From assembly GCA_910578255.1 (NCBI GenBank), contig CAJTQM010000005.1, positions 1-61,458 of the forward strand: DNA of 61,458 nt, given 5' to 3'. A program made the translations under genes and the position numbers. This DNA is from an uncultured Oscillospiraceae bacterium (GTDB lineage Bacteria; Bacillota; Clostridia; Oscillospirales; Ruminococcaceae). Positions 24,675-33,459 of the stretch are shown here, one piece after another; the first letter of the stretch is position 1; each line of letters opens with the position of its first letter. The notes beneath the pieces were generated by a model. It ran no database searches. It was not told where the DNA came from and saw only the letters and a program-made list of their open reading frames with translations.

Positions 24675-25034
24675 ATGAAAAATCTGGATATTTCGGTGTT
24701 GCTCGACTTCTATGGCGACATGCTGACTGAAAAGCAGCGGGAGGTCATCGGCTTTTATTACAACGAGGATCTTTCCCTGTCGGAAATCGGCGAGTTTGAG
24801 GGGATCACCCGCCAGGGCGTTCGGGATTCGATTAAGCGCGGCGAGGCGGTGCTTTTGGAGATGGAGGAACGCTTAGGGCTTGCCAAGCGCTTTCGGGCGA
24901 TGCAGGAGGGGCTCGGGCAGATTGTTCGCTGCGCCCAGGACATCAGCTTTTACAACCGGGAGTATCACTACTCCCGCACAATCGAGGAAAAGGCGGAGGA
25001 GATTATCCGTCTGGCAAAAGAACTGGATGAATAG
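24675..25034 (+). CDS. ylxM: YlxM family DNA-binding/SRP-associated protein
   Basis: A 119-residue helix-turn-helix protein with sigma-70 region 4-like sequence: LLDFYGDMLTEKQREVIGFYYNEDLSLSEIGEFEGITRQGVRDSIKRGEAVL. The UPF0122/YlxM family is always next to ffh and has been linked to SRP function. ATG 24675 is preferred over an ATG 33 bp upstream because AAGGGGAGA precedes it. ffh starts 10 bp downstream. Confidence 0.92.
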   Translation: MKNLDISVLLDFYGDMLTEKQREVIGFYYNEDLSLSEIGEFEGITRQGVRDSIKRGEAVLLEMEERLGLAKRFRAMQEGLGQIVRCAQDISFYNREYHYSRTIEEKAEEIIRLAKELDE

Positions 25035-25044
25035 AGGGTAAAGA

Positions 25045-26424
25045 ATGGCGTTTGAAGGGTTGTCGGGCAAATTATCGGCCGCGTTTAAAAAGCTGCGCTC
25101 TAAAGGCAAGCTGACCGAGGCCGACGTCAAAGAGGCGATGCGGGAGGTCCGCCTGGCTTTGCTGGAGGCGGACGTAAACTACAAGGTGACCAAGGATTTT
25201 ATCGCCGCCGTTACCGAAAAAGCCATCGGCTCCCAGGTGCTGGAGAGTTTGACCCCCGCCCAGCATGTGATCAAGATTGTCAACGAGGAACTGTCCGCCC
25301 TGATGGGATCAGAGCAGGCGCGGATCAATCTGTCCTCCAAAATCCCCACCATTATTATGATGTGTGGCCTGCAGGGCTCGGGCAAGACCACCCATTCGGG
25401 CAAGCTGGCGTTGCATTTTAAAAAGCAGGGACGGCGTCCGCTTCTGGCCGCCTGTGATATCTACCGCCCGGCGGCCATTGAGCAGCTGAAGGTTGTGGGC
25501 GGCAAGGTGGAGGTTCCGGTATTCGAGATGGGACAGGCCGACCCGGTAGAAATCGCCCGCAAGGCGGTGGCATACGCCAAGGATTACGGCCGGGACATTG
25601 TGATTTTGGATACGGCCGGCCGGCTGCATATCGACGAGGAACTGATGGCGGAACTGCAGCGGATTAAGGCCGAGGTAAATCCGGACGAGATCCTGCTGGT
25701 GCTGGACGCCATGACCGGCCAGGACGCGGTAAATGTGGCCAAGTCCTTTGACGAGGCACTGGGAATCGACGGGGCGGTTTTGACAAAGCTGGACGGCGAT
25801 ACCCGCGGCGGTGCGGCGCTGTCTATTCGGGCGGTGACCGGAAAGCCCATCAAGTTTGTGGGCATGGGCGAAAAGCTGGAGGATCTGGAGCCGTTTTTCC
25901 CGGACCGGATGGCCTCCCGCATTCTGGGTATGGGCGATGTGCTGACCCTCATTGACAAGGCCCAGGAGCAGTTTGACGAAAAACAGGCTGCCAAAACGGC
26001 GCAGCGGTTAAAAGAGAATAAATTCGATCTCAACGATCTTTTGGATCAGATGCGGCAGCTAAAGAAGATGGGTCCTTTACAGCAGGTGATGTCCATGCTG
26101 CCGGGGCAGAAGGTCCAGTTAAAGGACGAGGACGCCCAAAAGGGCGAGGCGGAACTTCGGCGGATGGAGGCGATTATCACCTCCATGACCGCCAAGGAGC
26201 GGGAGAGGCCCTCGCTTATCAACCCGTCCCGCAAGCGGCGGATTGCCGCCGGAAGCGGCACCAGGGTGGAGGACGTCAACCGGGTGCTGCGCCAGTACGA
26301 ACAGATGCAAAAAATGCTCAAGCAGTTTTCGAATCCCGGAAAGATGAGCAAAAAGCTGCGCCGCATGGGCGGCATGCCGGGGATGGGCGGAACGCCCGGC
26401 GCCGGCGGGTTCCCGTTTATGTAA
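25045..26424 (+). CDS. ffh: Signal recognition particle GTPase Ffh
   Basis: Binds signal peptides and SRP RNA and docks with FtsY. The 459 residues give an N domain (1 to about 95), a G domain with GLQGSGKTTHSGKLALHFK, DTAGRLHIDEELM and TKLDGDTRGGAALS, and a Met-rich M domain (about 300-459: LLDQMRQLKKMGPLQQVMSMLPG, then NPSRKRRIAAGSG, then a Gly/Met-rich tail GMPGMGGTPGAGG). ATG follows AGAGGGTAA, a modest ribosome site consistent with coupling to ylxM. Confidence 0.97.
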   Translation: MAFEGLSGKLSAAFKKLRSKGKLTEADVKEAMREVRLALLEADVNYKVTKDFIAAVTEKAIGSQVLESLTPAQHVIKIVNEELSALMGSEQARINLSSKIPTIIMMCGLQGSGKTTHSGKLALHFKKQGRRPLLAACDIYRPAAIEQLKVVGGKVEVPVFEMGQADPVEIARKAVAYAKDYGRDIVILDTAGRLHIDEELMAELQRIKAEVNPDEILLVLDAMTGQDAVNVAKSFDEALGIDGAVLTKLDGDTRGGAALSIRAVTGKPIKFVGMGEKLEDLEPFFPDRMASRILGMGDVLTLIDKAQEQFDEKQAAKTAQRLKENKFDLNDLLDQMRQLKKMGPLQQVMSMLPGQKVQLKDEDAQKGEAELRRMEAIITSMTAKERERPSLINPSRKRRIAAGSGTRVEDVNRVLRQYEQMQKMLKQFSNPGKMSKKLRRMGGMPGMGGTPGAGGFPFM

Positions 26425-26487
26425 TTTTTGGTATCAACCGGCTGACCGGTCAGTATACACAATCAAAGCATATGGAGGTGACAGGAC

Positions 26488-26730
26488 ATGGCTGTTAAAA
26501 TAAGACTGCGCAGAATGGGCGCGAAAAAAGCCCCTTTCTACCGCATTGTTGTAGCGGATTCCAGATATCCCAGAGACGGCAGATTCATTGAAGAGGTCGG
26601 CTATTACGATCCCACCAAGGAACCTTCCGTTGTCAAGGTCGATGAGGAAAAAGCGAAAAAATGGATTTCCAACGGCGCGCAACCTACCGATACTGTGAAA
26701 TCCCTGCTGAAAATTGCCGGCGTGCTCTAA
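26488..26730 (+). CDS. rpsP: 30S ribosomal protein S16
   Basis: An 80-residue small-subunit protein with the family start MAVKIRLRRMGAKKAPFYRIVVADSRYPRDGRFIEEVGYYDP. ATG is preceded by TGGAGGTGAC. It sits in the standard ffh-rpsP-khpA-rimM-trmD order. Confidence 0.97.
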   Translation: MAVKIRLRRMGAKKAPFYRIVVADSRYPRDGRFIEEVGYYDPTKEPSVVKVDEEKAKKWISNGAQPTDTVKSLLKIAGVL

Positions 26731-26751
26731 TCGGTGAAAGGTGATAAGGCT

Positions 26752-26985
26752 ATGGAAGAACTGTTAGTGACAATCGCAAAAGGCCTTGTGGAAGACAAGG
26801 GCGCGGTTTCTGTTACTGCCGATGCTCCGGATGAGGAAGGTATAATCGTGTACCATCTGCATGTGGGAGCGGACGATATGGGCAGAGTCATCGGAAAGCA
26901 AGGGCGGATTGCCAAGTCTATCCGTTCGGTGATGAAGGCGGCCGCAACCCGGCAGGGGACAAAAATTGCGGTAGAAATCGATTAG
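26752..26985 (+). CDS. khpA: KH-domain RNA-binding protein KhpA
   Basis: A 77-residue single-KH protein that binds RNA and, with KhpB, affects cell division in Gram-positives. The GxxG loop is in MGRVIGKQGRIAKSIRSVMKAAA. ATG 26752 with AAAGGTGAT upstream gives the usual family length; a start at 26734 would add six residues and overlap the ribosome site. Confidence 0.93.
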   Translation: MEELLVTIAKGLVEDKGAVSVTADAPDEEGIIVYHLHVGADDMGRVIGKQGRIAKSIRSVMKAAATRQGTKIAVEID

Positions 26986-27008
26986 TATTGCTTACAAAGG
27001 CCGAAAGG

Positions 27009-27060
27009 GACTGTAATAAAAGGGCAGGCGGATATATCCGGGTCTCCTTTTGTTGCAGTC
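27009..27060 (+). promoter_or_regulatory. Large hairpin between khpA and rimM
   Basis: A 15-bp stem (27009-27023 with 27046-27060, 13 Watson-Crick and two G-U pairs) encloses the palindrome CGGATATATCCG and is followed by TCGTTTTGTTTTGG. The U-tract is interrupted, so it may be a weak terminator, an RNA processing site or a protein-binding element. Confidence 0.55.
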
Positions 27061-27100
27061 TCGTTTTGTTTTGGCACACGGTTTGCCAAAAGGAGATTGT

Positions 27101-27616
27101 ATGAGGAAAGATTATCTGGAGATTGGAAAAATTGTGACCACCCACGGCGTCACAGGGGAGGTCAAGGTCTATCCCTGGTGCGATACGCCGGATTTTTTGG
27201 CCGGGTTTTCCCGTCTTTATCTAAATAAGGGAAGGGATCCGGTGCTGGTGCAGCGGGCGCGGGTCCAGAAAAATATGGTGCTTTTAAAGCTGGAGGGGAC
27301 AGACACGATGGAGGCGGCTCAGGCCCTGCGGGGACAGGTGCTGTACGCCGCTCGGGCGGACATGCCCTTAGAGGAGGGGGAGTACTTCATTCAGGACCTG
27401 ATCGGCCTGTCGGTAATCGACGCGGATACCGGGGAAGAATACGGAACGCTTTGCGATGTTTCCCAGACCGGCGCCAACGACGTGTATCACATCCAAAAGC
27501 CGGGGGAGCCCCAAAAGCTGATCCCGGCTATCCGGCAGGTGGTTGTCGAGACGGATATCGAAAGCGGCGTCATGCGGATCCGCCCGCTGAAAGGACTGTT
27601 CGACGATGCGGATTGA
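27101..27616 (+). CDS. rimM: Ribosome maturation factor RimM
   Basis: Assists 16S rRNA processing and 30S head assembly through S19. The 171 residues comprise an N-terminal beta-barrel (YLEIGKIVTTHGVTGEVKVYPWCDTPDFL) and a PRC-barrel (YFIQDLIGLSVIDADTGEEYGTLCDVSQTGANDVYHI...PAIRQVVVETDIESGVMRIRPLKGLFDD). ATG 27101 follows AAAAGGAGA. Its last 11 bases overlap trmD. Confidence 0.95.
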   Translation: MRKDYLEIGKIVTTHGVTGEVKVYPWCDTPDFLAGFSRLYLNKGRDPVLVQRARVQKNMVLLKLEGTDTMEAAQALRGQVLYAARADMPLEEGEYFIQDLIGLSVIDADTGEEYGTLCDVSQTGANDVYHIQKPGEPQKLIPAIRQVVVETDIESGVMRIRPLKGLFDDAD

Positions 27617-28301
27617 TATTGCGACGCTATTTCCGGACATGTGCGAGACGGTACTTGGGGAAAGCATCATCGGCCGGGCCCGAAAGGCCGGTCTGCTGGA
27701 GGTTCACTGCCACAACATCCGGGACTACACCACCGATAAGCACCGCCGGGTAGACGATACCCCCTACGGCGGCGGAATGGGCATGGTGATGCAGGCGGAT
27801 CCGATTTTTCGCTGCTACGAGGCGGTCTGCCGGATGCTGCCCCAAAAGCCCCGGGTCATCTACCTATCCCCCCAAGGACGGGTGCTGACCCAGCAAATGG
27901 CAGTGGAATATTCCAAGGAAGAGTACCTGTTTTTGCTTTGCGGCCATTACGAGGGGGTGGACGAGCGGATTTTGGAAGAGATTGTGGACGAGGAACTGTC
28001 CATCGGCGATTATGTGCTCACCGGCGGGGAATTGCCGGCGCTGGTTTTTGTAGACACGGTGGGCCGCCTGTGCGAAGGGGTGCTGGCGGACGAATCCTGC
28101 TTTATGGAGGAAAGCCATTTTGACGGATTGCTGGAATATCCACAGTTCACCAAGCCGGCGGTGTGGCACGGCAGAGAAGTGCCGGATGTTCTGCTCAGCG
28201 GACACCATGCCAACATTAAAAGCTGGCGCAAAGAGCAGTCGTTGCAGCGCACCCGGCAAAAGCGGCCGGATCTTTGGGAGAAGGCAAAGGAAAAAGGGTG
28301 A
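27606..28301 (+). CDS. trmD: tRNA (guanine-N1)-methyltransferase
   Basis: Methylates G37 of tRNAs using SAM; SPOUT family with a trefoil knot. The 231 residues show RIDIATLFPDM, the YGGGMGMVMQADPI segment, LLCGHYEGVDERILEEIVDEELSIGDYVLTGGELPALVFVD and the C-terminal SGHHANIKSWRKEQSLQRT. It overlaps rimM by 11 bp. In most Firmicutes rplS follows; here it is about 24 kb away. Confidence 0.97.
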   Translation: MRIDIATLFPDMCETVLGESIIGRARKAGLLEVHCHNIRDYTTDKHRRVDDTPYGGGMGMVMQADPIFRCYEAVCRMLPQKPRVIYLSPQGRVLTQQMAVEYSKEEYLFLLCGHYEGVDERILEEIVDEELSIGDYVLTGGELPALVFVDTVGRLCEGVLADESCFMEESHFDGLLEYPQFTKPAVWHGREVPDVLLSGHHANIKSWRKEQSLQRTRQKRPDLWEKAKEKG

Positions 28302-28326
28302 TTCTGCCGGGCTTTCGACACTGGAT

Positions 28327-28355
28327 TTGGCGATCTTGACAAAGTATGGTATACT
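28327..28355 (+). promoter_or_regulatory. Promoter of the small membrane-protein gene
   Basis: TTGGCG (28327-28332), 17 bp, TATACT (28350-28355), about 100 bp before the next start codon and 26 bp after trmD. Confidence 0.5.
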
Positions 28356-28453
28356 GACAGTAAGACGGCATTTGTATTCAATAGATTGGCCGTTTTGCGG
28401 GCATTCCGAAAGCAGGGCGGCCGGGATGCTATACTCTTACTGAGGAGATGCTT

Positions 28454-28894
28454 ATGAAAAAAGCCATAGGAGTTTACCTGCTTTTACAGGCGGTGATCAG
28501 AGGCGGCTGCCTTTTTCTGAGCCTTAAAAGCGAAGAGTCGTCTTTGCCGATTGTGGTGCTGATCACCAGTGTTTTGCTGATCGCAGGCGCGATGTATATG
28601 GTCGTGCTGACCTTTTTAGATAAAGCAAGACTGCGCCAGCTTTCCCGTTTTTTTGTGGTTTTGATGGTTGTAACGGTATTTAACATCGTTTTCATGTTTT
28701 TCCAGCCGGTGGAGATGATCCCCACCGACAGCTGGGTGACCGGCAATCTGTTCGATCTTTTGATGGCGGGTATCATTCTGTTTTACCTCACCCGCCAAAA
28801 ATACTACATCCGCGCCAAGTACGTGTCGAATCCTGTGCAGCCGCAGCAGGATAACCAGACCGCGTCCGGGCAAAAGGCACGTCCGACCGTTTAA
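28454..28894 (+). CDS. Four-helix membrane protein of unknown function
   Basis: No family recognised. The 146 residues contain four hydrophobic segments at about 5-22, 33-53, 66-86 and 98-116. A short cytoplasmic tail rich in Gln, Asn and basic residues follows. ATG 28454 is chosen because TGAGGAG lies 6 nt upstream; the in-frame ATG at 28448 abuts it. It stands where rplS usually follows trmD, and is bounded by its own promoter and a terminator. Confidence 0.75.
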   Translation: MKKAIGVYLLLQAVIRGGCLFLSLKSEESSLPIVVLITSVLLIAGAMYMVVLTFLDKARLRQLSRFFVVLMVVTVFNIVFMFFQPVEMIPTDSWVTGNLFDLLMAGIILFYLTRQKYYIRAKYVSNPVQPQQDNQTASGQKARPTV

Positions 28895-28917
28895 ATCCGG
28901 ACATGGAATCCGGTGCC

Positions 28918-28957
28918 GAGGGCTTTTTTCGAAAGGAAAAGGCCCTCACTTTTTTTG
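28918..28957 (+). terminator. Terminator after the membrane-protein gene
   Basis: GAGGGC (28918-28923) plus U/A pairs matches GCCCTC (28942-28947), followed by ACTTTTTTTT. Confidence 0.75.
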
Positions 28958-29086
28958 CCCGGCCGGCATAAAATACAGTATCCTACCGAAAATCCCCGAA
29001 AGGGAAATCGCTTTTCTTTAAAGCCGGCAGGAGAAAGCGCCGCTTTTCACCGGCGGTTTGTATTACATATGACGGGCGGGAGAAAG

Positions 29087-29449
29087 ATGCCAATTTTGCT
29101 GTTTTTGGAAATTTGTCTGACCGGCGTGGGCGCATGGGCGCTGGTAATGCTTTTATACCGGCTGTTTTTGATGCCGGCCAAAAGCGATTTTATGCCGCTG
29201 GTGCTGCCGGTAAAGGGCGGCGCGGATTCGGTGGAAGGACGGCTGCGGTGGGCCTGCTGGCAGGCGCGGATGGGGGGAAAATACGGGGTTTTGTACATCC
29301 TGGACTGCGGCATGGGGGAGGAAACCGCCCAAATCTGCAGGCGCTTCGCCCAGGAAAACGGCAACGTGGAAATCGGAGATTTAAAGGCGCTGGAGCAGCG
29401 ACTGGCCGGTGAAGACGATTGCAACAAGGAAAAAAGTGTAGTATACTAA
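29087..29449 (+). CDS. Small membrane-anchored hypothetical protein
   Basis: 120 residues: a hydrophobic anchor at about 4-27 (LFLEICLTGVGAWALVMLLYRLFL), then a soluble part containing GRLRWACWQARMGGKYGVLYILDCGMGEETAQICRRFAQENGNVEIGDLKALEQRL. The latter looks like a compact alpha/beta fold in which LDCGMGEE follows a beta strand. I do not know its function. ATG 29087 follows GGGAG; in-frame upstream starts extend into the preceding terminator. It ends 41 bp before recD2. Confidence 0.7.
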   Translation: MPILLFLEICLTGVGAWALVMLLYRLFLMPAKSDFMPLVLPVKGGADSVEGRLRWACWQARMGGKYGVLYILDCGMGEETAQICRRFAQENGNVEIGDLKALEQRLAGEDDCNKEKSVVY

Positions 29450-29490
29450 AGAAAAAATGCGCGGGCGATTGTTCGCCCGTTTGAGGGACT

Positions 29491-31701
29491 ATGGAAGCAC
29501 AGGAATACATCCGGCTGACCGGTACGGTGGAGCATATTGTCTACCAAAAGGAAGACAGCGGGTTTACCGTATTGGAATTGGCGTCCGGCGGGGAGTTGAT
29601 CACCGTTGTGGGCGAAATGCCCGGGGTGGCCGAGGGGGAACAGCTGGTCCTCACCGGCAACTACACGGCCCATCCCACCTTTGGAAGCCAGTTTCGCGTA
29701 TCGCTTTACGAGCGGCAGCTGCCCGCGACGGCGGGCGCCATCTATAAATATCTGGCGGCAGGCGCGATCAAGGGAATCGGGCCTGCTTTGGCGCGCCGGA
29801 TTGTGGACCGGTTTGGGGAAGACACGCTGGAGATTATGGAAAAAGAACCTCTGCAGCTGTGTCAGGTAAAGGGCGTGTCCCAGCGCAAGGCGGAGGAAAT
29901 CGCCCGGGAGTTCCAGCGGATTTTCGGCGTTCGGGCGGTGATGCTGTTTCTGGCAAAGTACCAGATCCACTCTTCCATCTGCGTTCGGGTGTGGAAAAAA
30001 TGGGCGGCAACGGCGGTGGACGTGATCCGGGAAAATCCGTATGTGCTGTGCCGGGGGGATATTGGTCTTGGCTTTGACCAGGCCGACGGAATCGCCCGGT
30101 CCATGCAGATCCCGGAGGACGACCCGCGCCGGATTGAGGCGGGCCTGCGGTTTGTGCTCAGCCACAATCTGGGCAACGGACACACCTGCCTGCCGGAGGA
30201 AACGCTTCTTTCGGTGGCGCAGACACTGCTTTCGGCGCAAAGAGATGCGATGGAAACCGGTCTTGAGCATTTATCCCAGCAGGACGAACTGGTCCTTTGC
30301 AGCTGCGGCGGCCGGGATTTTGTTTTTTTGCCGGAGTTATACGCCGCCGAAACCTATATCGCGGGGCGTTTGTCCCTGATTTTGTCCTCCTATCCGGATT
30401 TGGGCCAGATGTACGACCGGCAGATCGACGCTTTGCAGGAGCAGCTGGGCATCGTTTACGAATCCCGGCAGCGCAGGGCGGTGACCATGGCGCTCAACAA
30501 CGGGGTATTTATTCTGACCGGCGGTCCCGGCACCGGAAAGACCACCATCATCAACGCGATTATCGAACTGTTTGAACAGCAGGGCGAAAAGGTGATGCTG
30601 GCTGCGCCCACCGGTCGGGCGGCGAAGCGGATGAGCGAGTTGACCGGTCGCCAGGCGAAGACCATCCACCGGCTGTTGGAGGTGGATTTCCGCGAGGGCG
30701 GCCTGCCGGTATTTAAGCGGGACGAGAGAAATACTTTAAATGCCGACGTGATTATCGTCGACGAGATGTCCATGGTGGATACGCTGCTGTTTCAAAGCCT
30801 TCTGCGGGCCATGAAACTTGGCTGCCGGCTGGTGATGGTGGGGGACACCGACCAGCTGCCGTCGGTAGGGGCGGGCAACGTGCTCAAGGACTTAATCGAG
30901 GCGGACGTGATCCCCACGGTGCATTTGCAGGAGATTTTCCGCCAGGCCGCCGAAAGCCTGATCGTCACCAACGCCCACGCCATCGTAAAAGGGGAGCAGC
31001 CGGACCTGAAGACCCGGGACCGGGACTTTTTCTATCTGGCGGGCGGTGGTTACGCGGCGGTGACCGAGACCCTTTTGGACATGGTGCAAAGACGGCTGCC
31101 GCGTCAGTACGGCTTTTCGCCCATGACCGACATTCAGGTGCTTTGCCCCAGCCGGATGGGGCAGCTGGGCACGATGGAACTAAACCGGCGGCTTCAGGAG
31201 CGGCTGAATCCGCCGTCACCGGACAAGCCGGAGATAAAAATTTTTGCGAATCTGTTTCGTTTAGGCGATAAGGTAATGCAAATTAAAAATAATTATGATA
31301 TCATATGGAAAAAGGACGACGGGGAAAACGGCACCGGCGTTTTTAACGGCGATATCGGAGAAATCCTTTTGATCGATAAAGGCCAGGGAATCGTCCAGAT
31401 CCGGTACGACGACCGGGTGGCCGATTATTCGCCGGACATGCTGTCCGAATTGGAACTGGCCTACGCGGTGACGGTCCACAAAAGCCAGGGCAGCGAGTTT
31501 CCCTGTGTGATTTTGTCTTTAGACGCGCCGAATCGAAAGCTTTATTACCGAAACCTTTTATACACGGCGGTGACCCGGGCCAAGCGGCTTTTATTGATTA
31601 TGGGCAATCCCCGGAGTCTGCCGGCGATGGTGGCCAACAACCGCAAGACCCTGCGTTACACCAATCTGGCCGGATTTTTGATCGAGCAGACCCAAGGATG
31701 A
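29491..31701 (+). CDS. recD2: RecD2-type 5'-3' DNA helicase
   Basis: A 736-residue SF1B helicase acting in DNA repair without RecBC. The N-terminal OB-like part (TGTVEHIVYQKEDSGFTVLEL) and helix-hairpin-helix region (GAIKGIGPALARRIVDRFGEDTLEIME) are followed by Walker A GGPGTGKTTIINAI, Walker B IIVDEMSMVDTLL, motif III MVGDTDQLPSVGAGNVL and the C-terminal VTVHKSQGSEFPCVIL with YTAVTRAKRLL. ATG follows GAGGGAC. A short GCGGGCGA/TCGCCCG hairpin lies just before it. Confidence 0.95.
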   Translation: MEAQEYIRLTGTVEHIVYQKEDSGFTVLELASGGELITVVGEMPGVAEGEQLVLTGNYTAHPTFGSQFRVSLYERQLPATAGAIYKYLAAGAIKGIGPALARRIVDRFGEDTLEIMEKEPLQLCQVKGVSQRKAEEIAREFQRIFGVRAVMLFLAKYQIHSSICVRVWKKWAATAVDVIRENPYVLCRGDIGLGFDQADGIARSMQIPEDDPRRIEAGLRFVLSHNLGNGHTCLPEETLLSVAQTLLSAQRDAMETGLEHLSQQDELVLCSCGGRDFVFLPELYAAETYIAGRLSLILSSYPDLGQMYDRQIDALQEQLGIVYESRQRRAVTMALNNGVFILTGGPGTGKTTIINAIIELFEQQGEKVMLAAPTGRAAKRMSELTGRQAKTIHRLLEVDFREGGLPVFKRDERNTLNADVIIVDEMSMVDTLLFQSLLRAMKLGCRLVMVGDTDQLPSVGAGNVLKDLIEADVIPTVHLQEIFRQAAESLIVTNAHAIVKGEQPDLKTRDRDFFYLAGGGYAAVTETLLDMVQRRLPRQYGFSPMTDIQVLCPSRMGQLGTMELNRRLQERLNPPSPDKPEIKIFANLFRLGDKVMQIKNNYDIIWKKDDGENGTGVFNGDIGEILLIDKGQGIVQIRYDDRVADYSPDMLSELELAYAVTVHKSQGSEFPCVILSLDAPNRKLYYRNLLYTAVTRAKRLLLIMGNPRSLPAMVANNRKTLRYTNLAGFLIEQTQG

Positions 31702-31712
31702 GGTGATCGAGT

Positions 31713-32471
31713 ATGGGGAAAACCGGATTTTCTTTGAGCAAATTTTTGGCCGGGCTTCTGTTCCCGCCCCAATGCCTGTGCTGTGGGGAATTGTGCGGCT
31801 CCTCGGGGCTGTGCGAAGACTGCGCCCAAAAACTGCACCGGGTGGGGACAGATCCCTGCCGGTTTTGCGGGCGAGACCGGGAACGCTGCCGGTGCGGCGG
31901 CGGAAAGGATTTTCGGTTTGAGGGGGCGGTCGGTGCTTTTTACTACGAAGAAACCGGCCGAACACTTTTGCAGCGCTTTAAATTTCGCGGCGATACCGCC
32001 TGCTATGATCAGGTGCTGGCCCCTTATTTTCTGGAAAGGACCGCCGCCGCGTTTGAGAAAATTCCCATTGACTGGATCGTCCCGGTGCCGATGTACGAAA
32101 AAGAGACGGACCGATTTGATCAGACGCTTTATCTGGCGCGGTCTTTGTCCAAGGCGATGGGGATTCCCTGCCGGACGGATCTTTTGACAAAGATCCGCAA
32201 AACGCCACCCCAGCATCTGCAAAAGAAAGAAAACCGAAGGGAAAATGTGCAGGGGGCTTTTGCCGCTTGTAAGAAAAAGGCGTTGCAGGGGGTTTGTATT
32301 TTGTTGGTGGATGATGTGGCGACTACCTTCTCGACCTTAAACGCGTGCGCCGCCGTTTTAAAAGAGGCCGGCGCCGACCGGATTTTTTGTGCTTCTTTAA
32401 TGACCGCGGCAGAAAATAAAACAAACCGGGAGGACTATCATGGGCGAAATGACGACCGATATCGGCATTGA
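31713..32471 (+). CDS. comFC: ComFC-like amidophosphoribosyltransferase-fold protein
   Basis: A 252-residue protein: an N-terminal zinc finger (CLCCG...CEDC...CRFCG...CRCGGG, about 21-62), then a phosphoribosyltransferase-like domain with VPVPMYEKETDRFDQTLYLARSLSKAMG and the PRPP-loop region CILLVDDVATTFSTLNACA. In competent bacteria ComFC helps take single-stranded DNA into the cytosol; in Clostridia its role is less clear. It starts 12 bp after recD2, and its last 32 bp overlap the mreB-like gene, so it is one transcription unit. Confidence 0.88.
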   Translation: MGKTGFSLSKFLAGLLFPPQCLCCGELCGSSGLCEDCAQKLHRVGTDPCRFCGRDRERCRCGGGKDFRFEGAVGAFYYEETGRTLLQRFKFRGDTACYDQVLAPYFLERTAAAFEKIPIDWIVPVPMYEKETDRFDQTLYLARSLSKAMGIPCRTDLLTKIRKTPPQHLQKKENRRENVQGAFAACKKKALQGVCILLVDDVATTFSTLNACAAVLKEAGADRIFCASLMTAAENKTNREDYHGRNDDRYRH

Positions 32472-33459
32472 TTTGGGAACGGCGACCGTTATTATCTACG
32501 TAAAGGGAAAGGGCATCGTGTTAAAAGAGCCGTCGGTGGCGGCATACGACACCCGGTCCGGCAAGGTACTGTGCGTAGGCCGGGAGGCATACGCGATGAT
32601 CGGGCGGACGCCGGACCGGATTAAGGCAGTGCGGCCTTTGGATGAAGGGGTGATTTCGGACAATGAAATGTGCGAAAAAATGCTGCAGCTGTTTTTAAAG
32701 AAAGTGTACAAAAACGCGCTGTTAAAGCCGCGGGTCGTCTTATGCGTGCCGTCGGCCATCACCGATGTGGAATCCCGGGCAGTGGTGGAGGTAGCGGTCA
32801 AGGCCGGCGCACGAAAGGTCTATCTGATCGAGGAGCCGGTGGCGGCGGCCATCGGCGCGCACATTGATATTTCCAAACCGTCCGGCCATCTGATTTTGAA
32901 CATTGGCGGCGGAACGGCGGATATTGCGGTATTATCCCTTAACGGCATCGTCCAGAAGGATTCCATCAAGCTGGGAGGGGACAAGTTTGACCAGGCGATC
33001 ATCCGCTATCTGCGGGATCGTTACGGGCTTTTGGTCGGCGAAAAAATGGCGGAATTGGCCAAAAAGGAAATCGGCACGGTAGCAAGCGAGCCCCAAAACG
33101 ATGTCTTTGAAGTCAAGGGGAGAAATCTAACCACCGGTCTACCGGAGAAGCGGACCATTACGGCGGCGGAACTGCGGCCCTGCCTTTTGGAATTGGCAGA
33201 GCAGATTGTCGCCGCGATGCAGACGGTTTTGGAGCGGACGCCGCCGGAATTGGTGGGGGACATCCACACCAGCGGCGCGGTTATGACCGGGGGAGGCTCC
33301 CTTCTGCGGGGGCTGGACGAGTTGATCGAGTCCCGGCTGCACATTGAAGCGCAGGTGGCGGAATCGGCGGAAGAATGCGTTGCCATTGGCACCGGCTGCT
33401 GCTTTGATCTGATCGACCAGCTGCCGGAGGATGTGATCCGGCAGGGCGCGAACCGGTAA
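32440..33459 (+). CDS. MreB/Mbl-family actin homologue with altered phosphate-2 motif
   Basis: A 339-residue MreB-type cytoskeletal protein with IGIDLGTATVIIYVKGKGIVLKEPSV (phosphate 1), VYLIEEPVAAAIGA (connect) and SGAVMTGGGSLLRGLDELI (adenosine). Phosphate 2, normally VVDIGGGTT, reads ILNIGGGTA, replacing the conserved Asp by Asn154. In actin-fold ATPases this Asp coordinates Mg and the nucleophilic water. The protein may bind but poorly hydrolyse ATP; that is inference. It is not with mreCD/minCD as true MreB usually is; an Mbl/MreBH-like paralogue is likely. ATG 32440 follows GGGAGGA. Confidence 0.9.
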   Translation: MGEMTTDIGIDLGTATVIIYVKGKGIVLKEPSVAAYDTRSGKVLCVGREAYAMIGRTPDRIKAVRPLDEGVISDNEMCEKMLQLFLKKVYKNALLKPRVVLCVPSAITDVESRAVVEVAVKAGARKVYLIEEPVAAAIGAHIDISKPSGHLILNIGGGTADIAVLSLNGIVQKDSIKLGGDKFDQAIIRYLRDRYGLLVGEKMAELAKKEIGTVASEPQNDVFEVKGRNLTTGLPEKRTITAAELRPCLLELAEQIVAAMQTVLERTPPELVGDIHTSGAVMTGGGSLLRGLDELIESRLHIEAQVAESAEECVAIGTGCCFDLIDQLPEDVIRQGANR

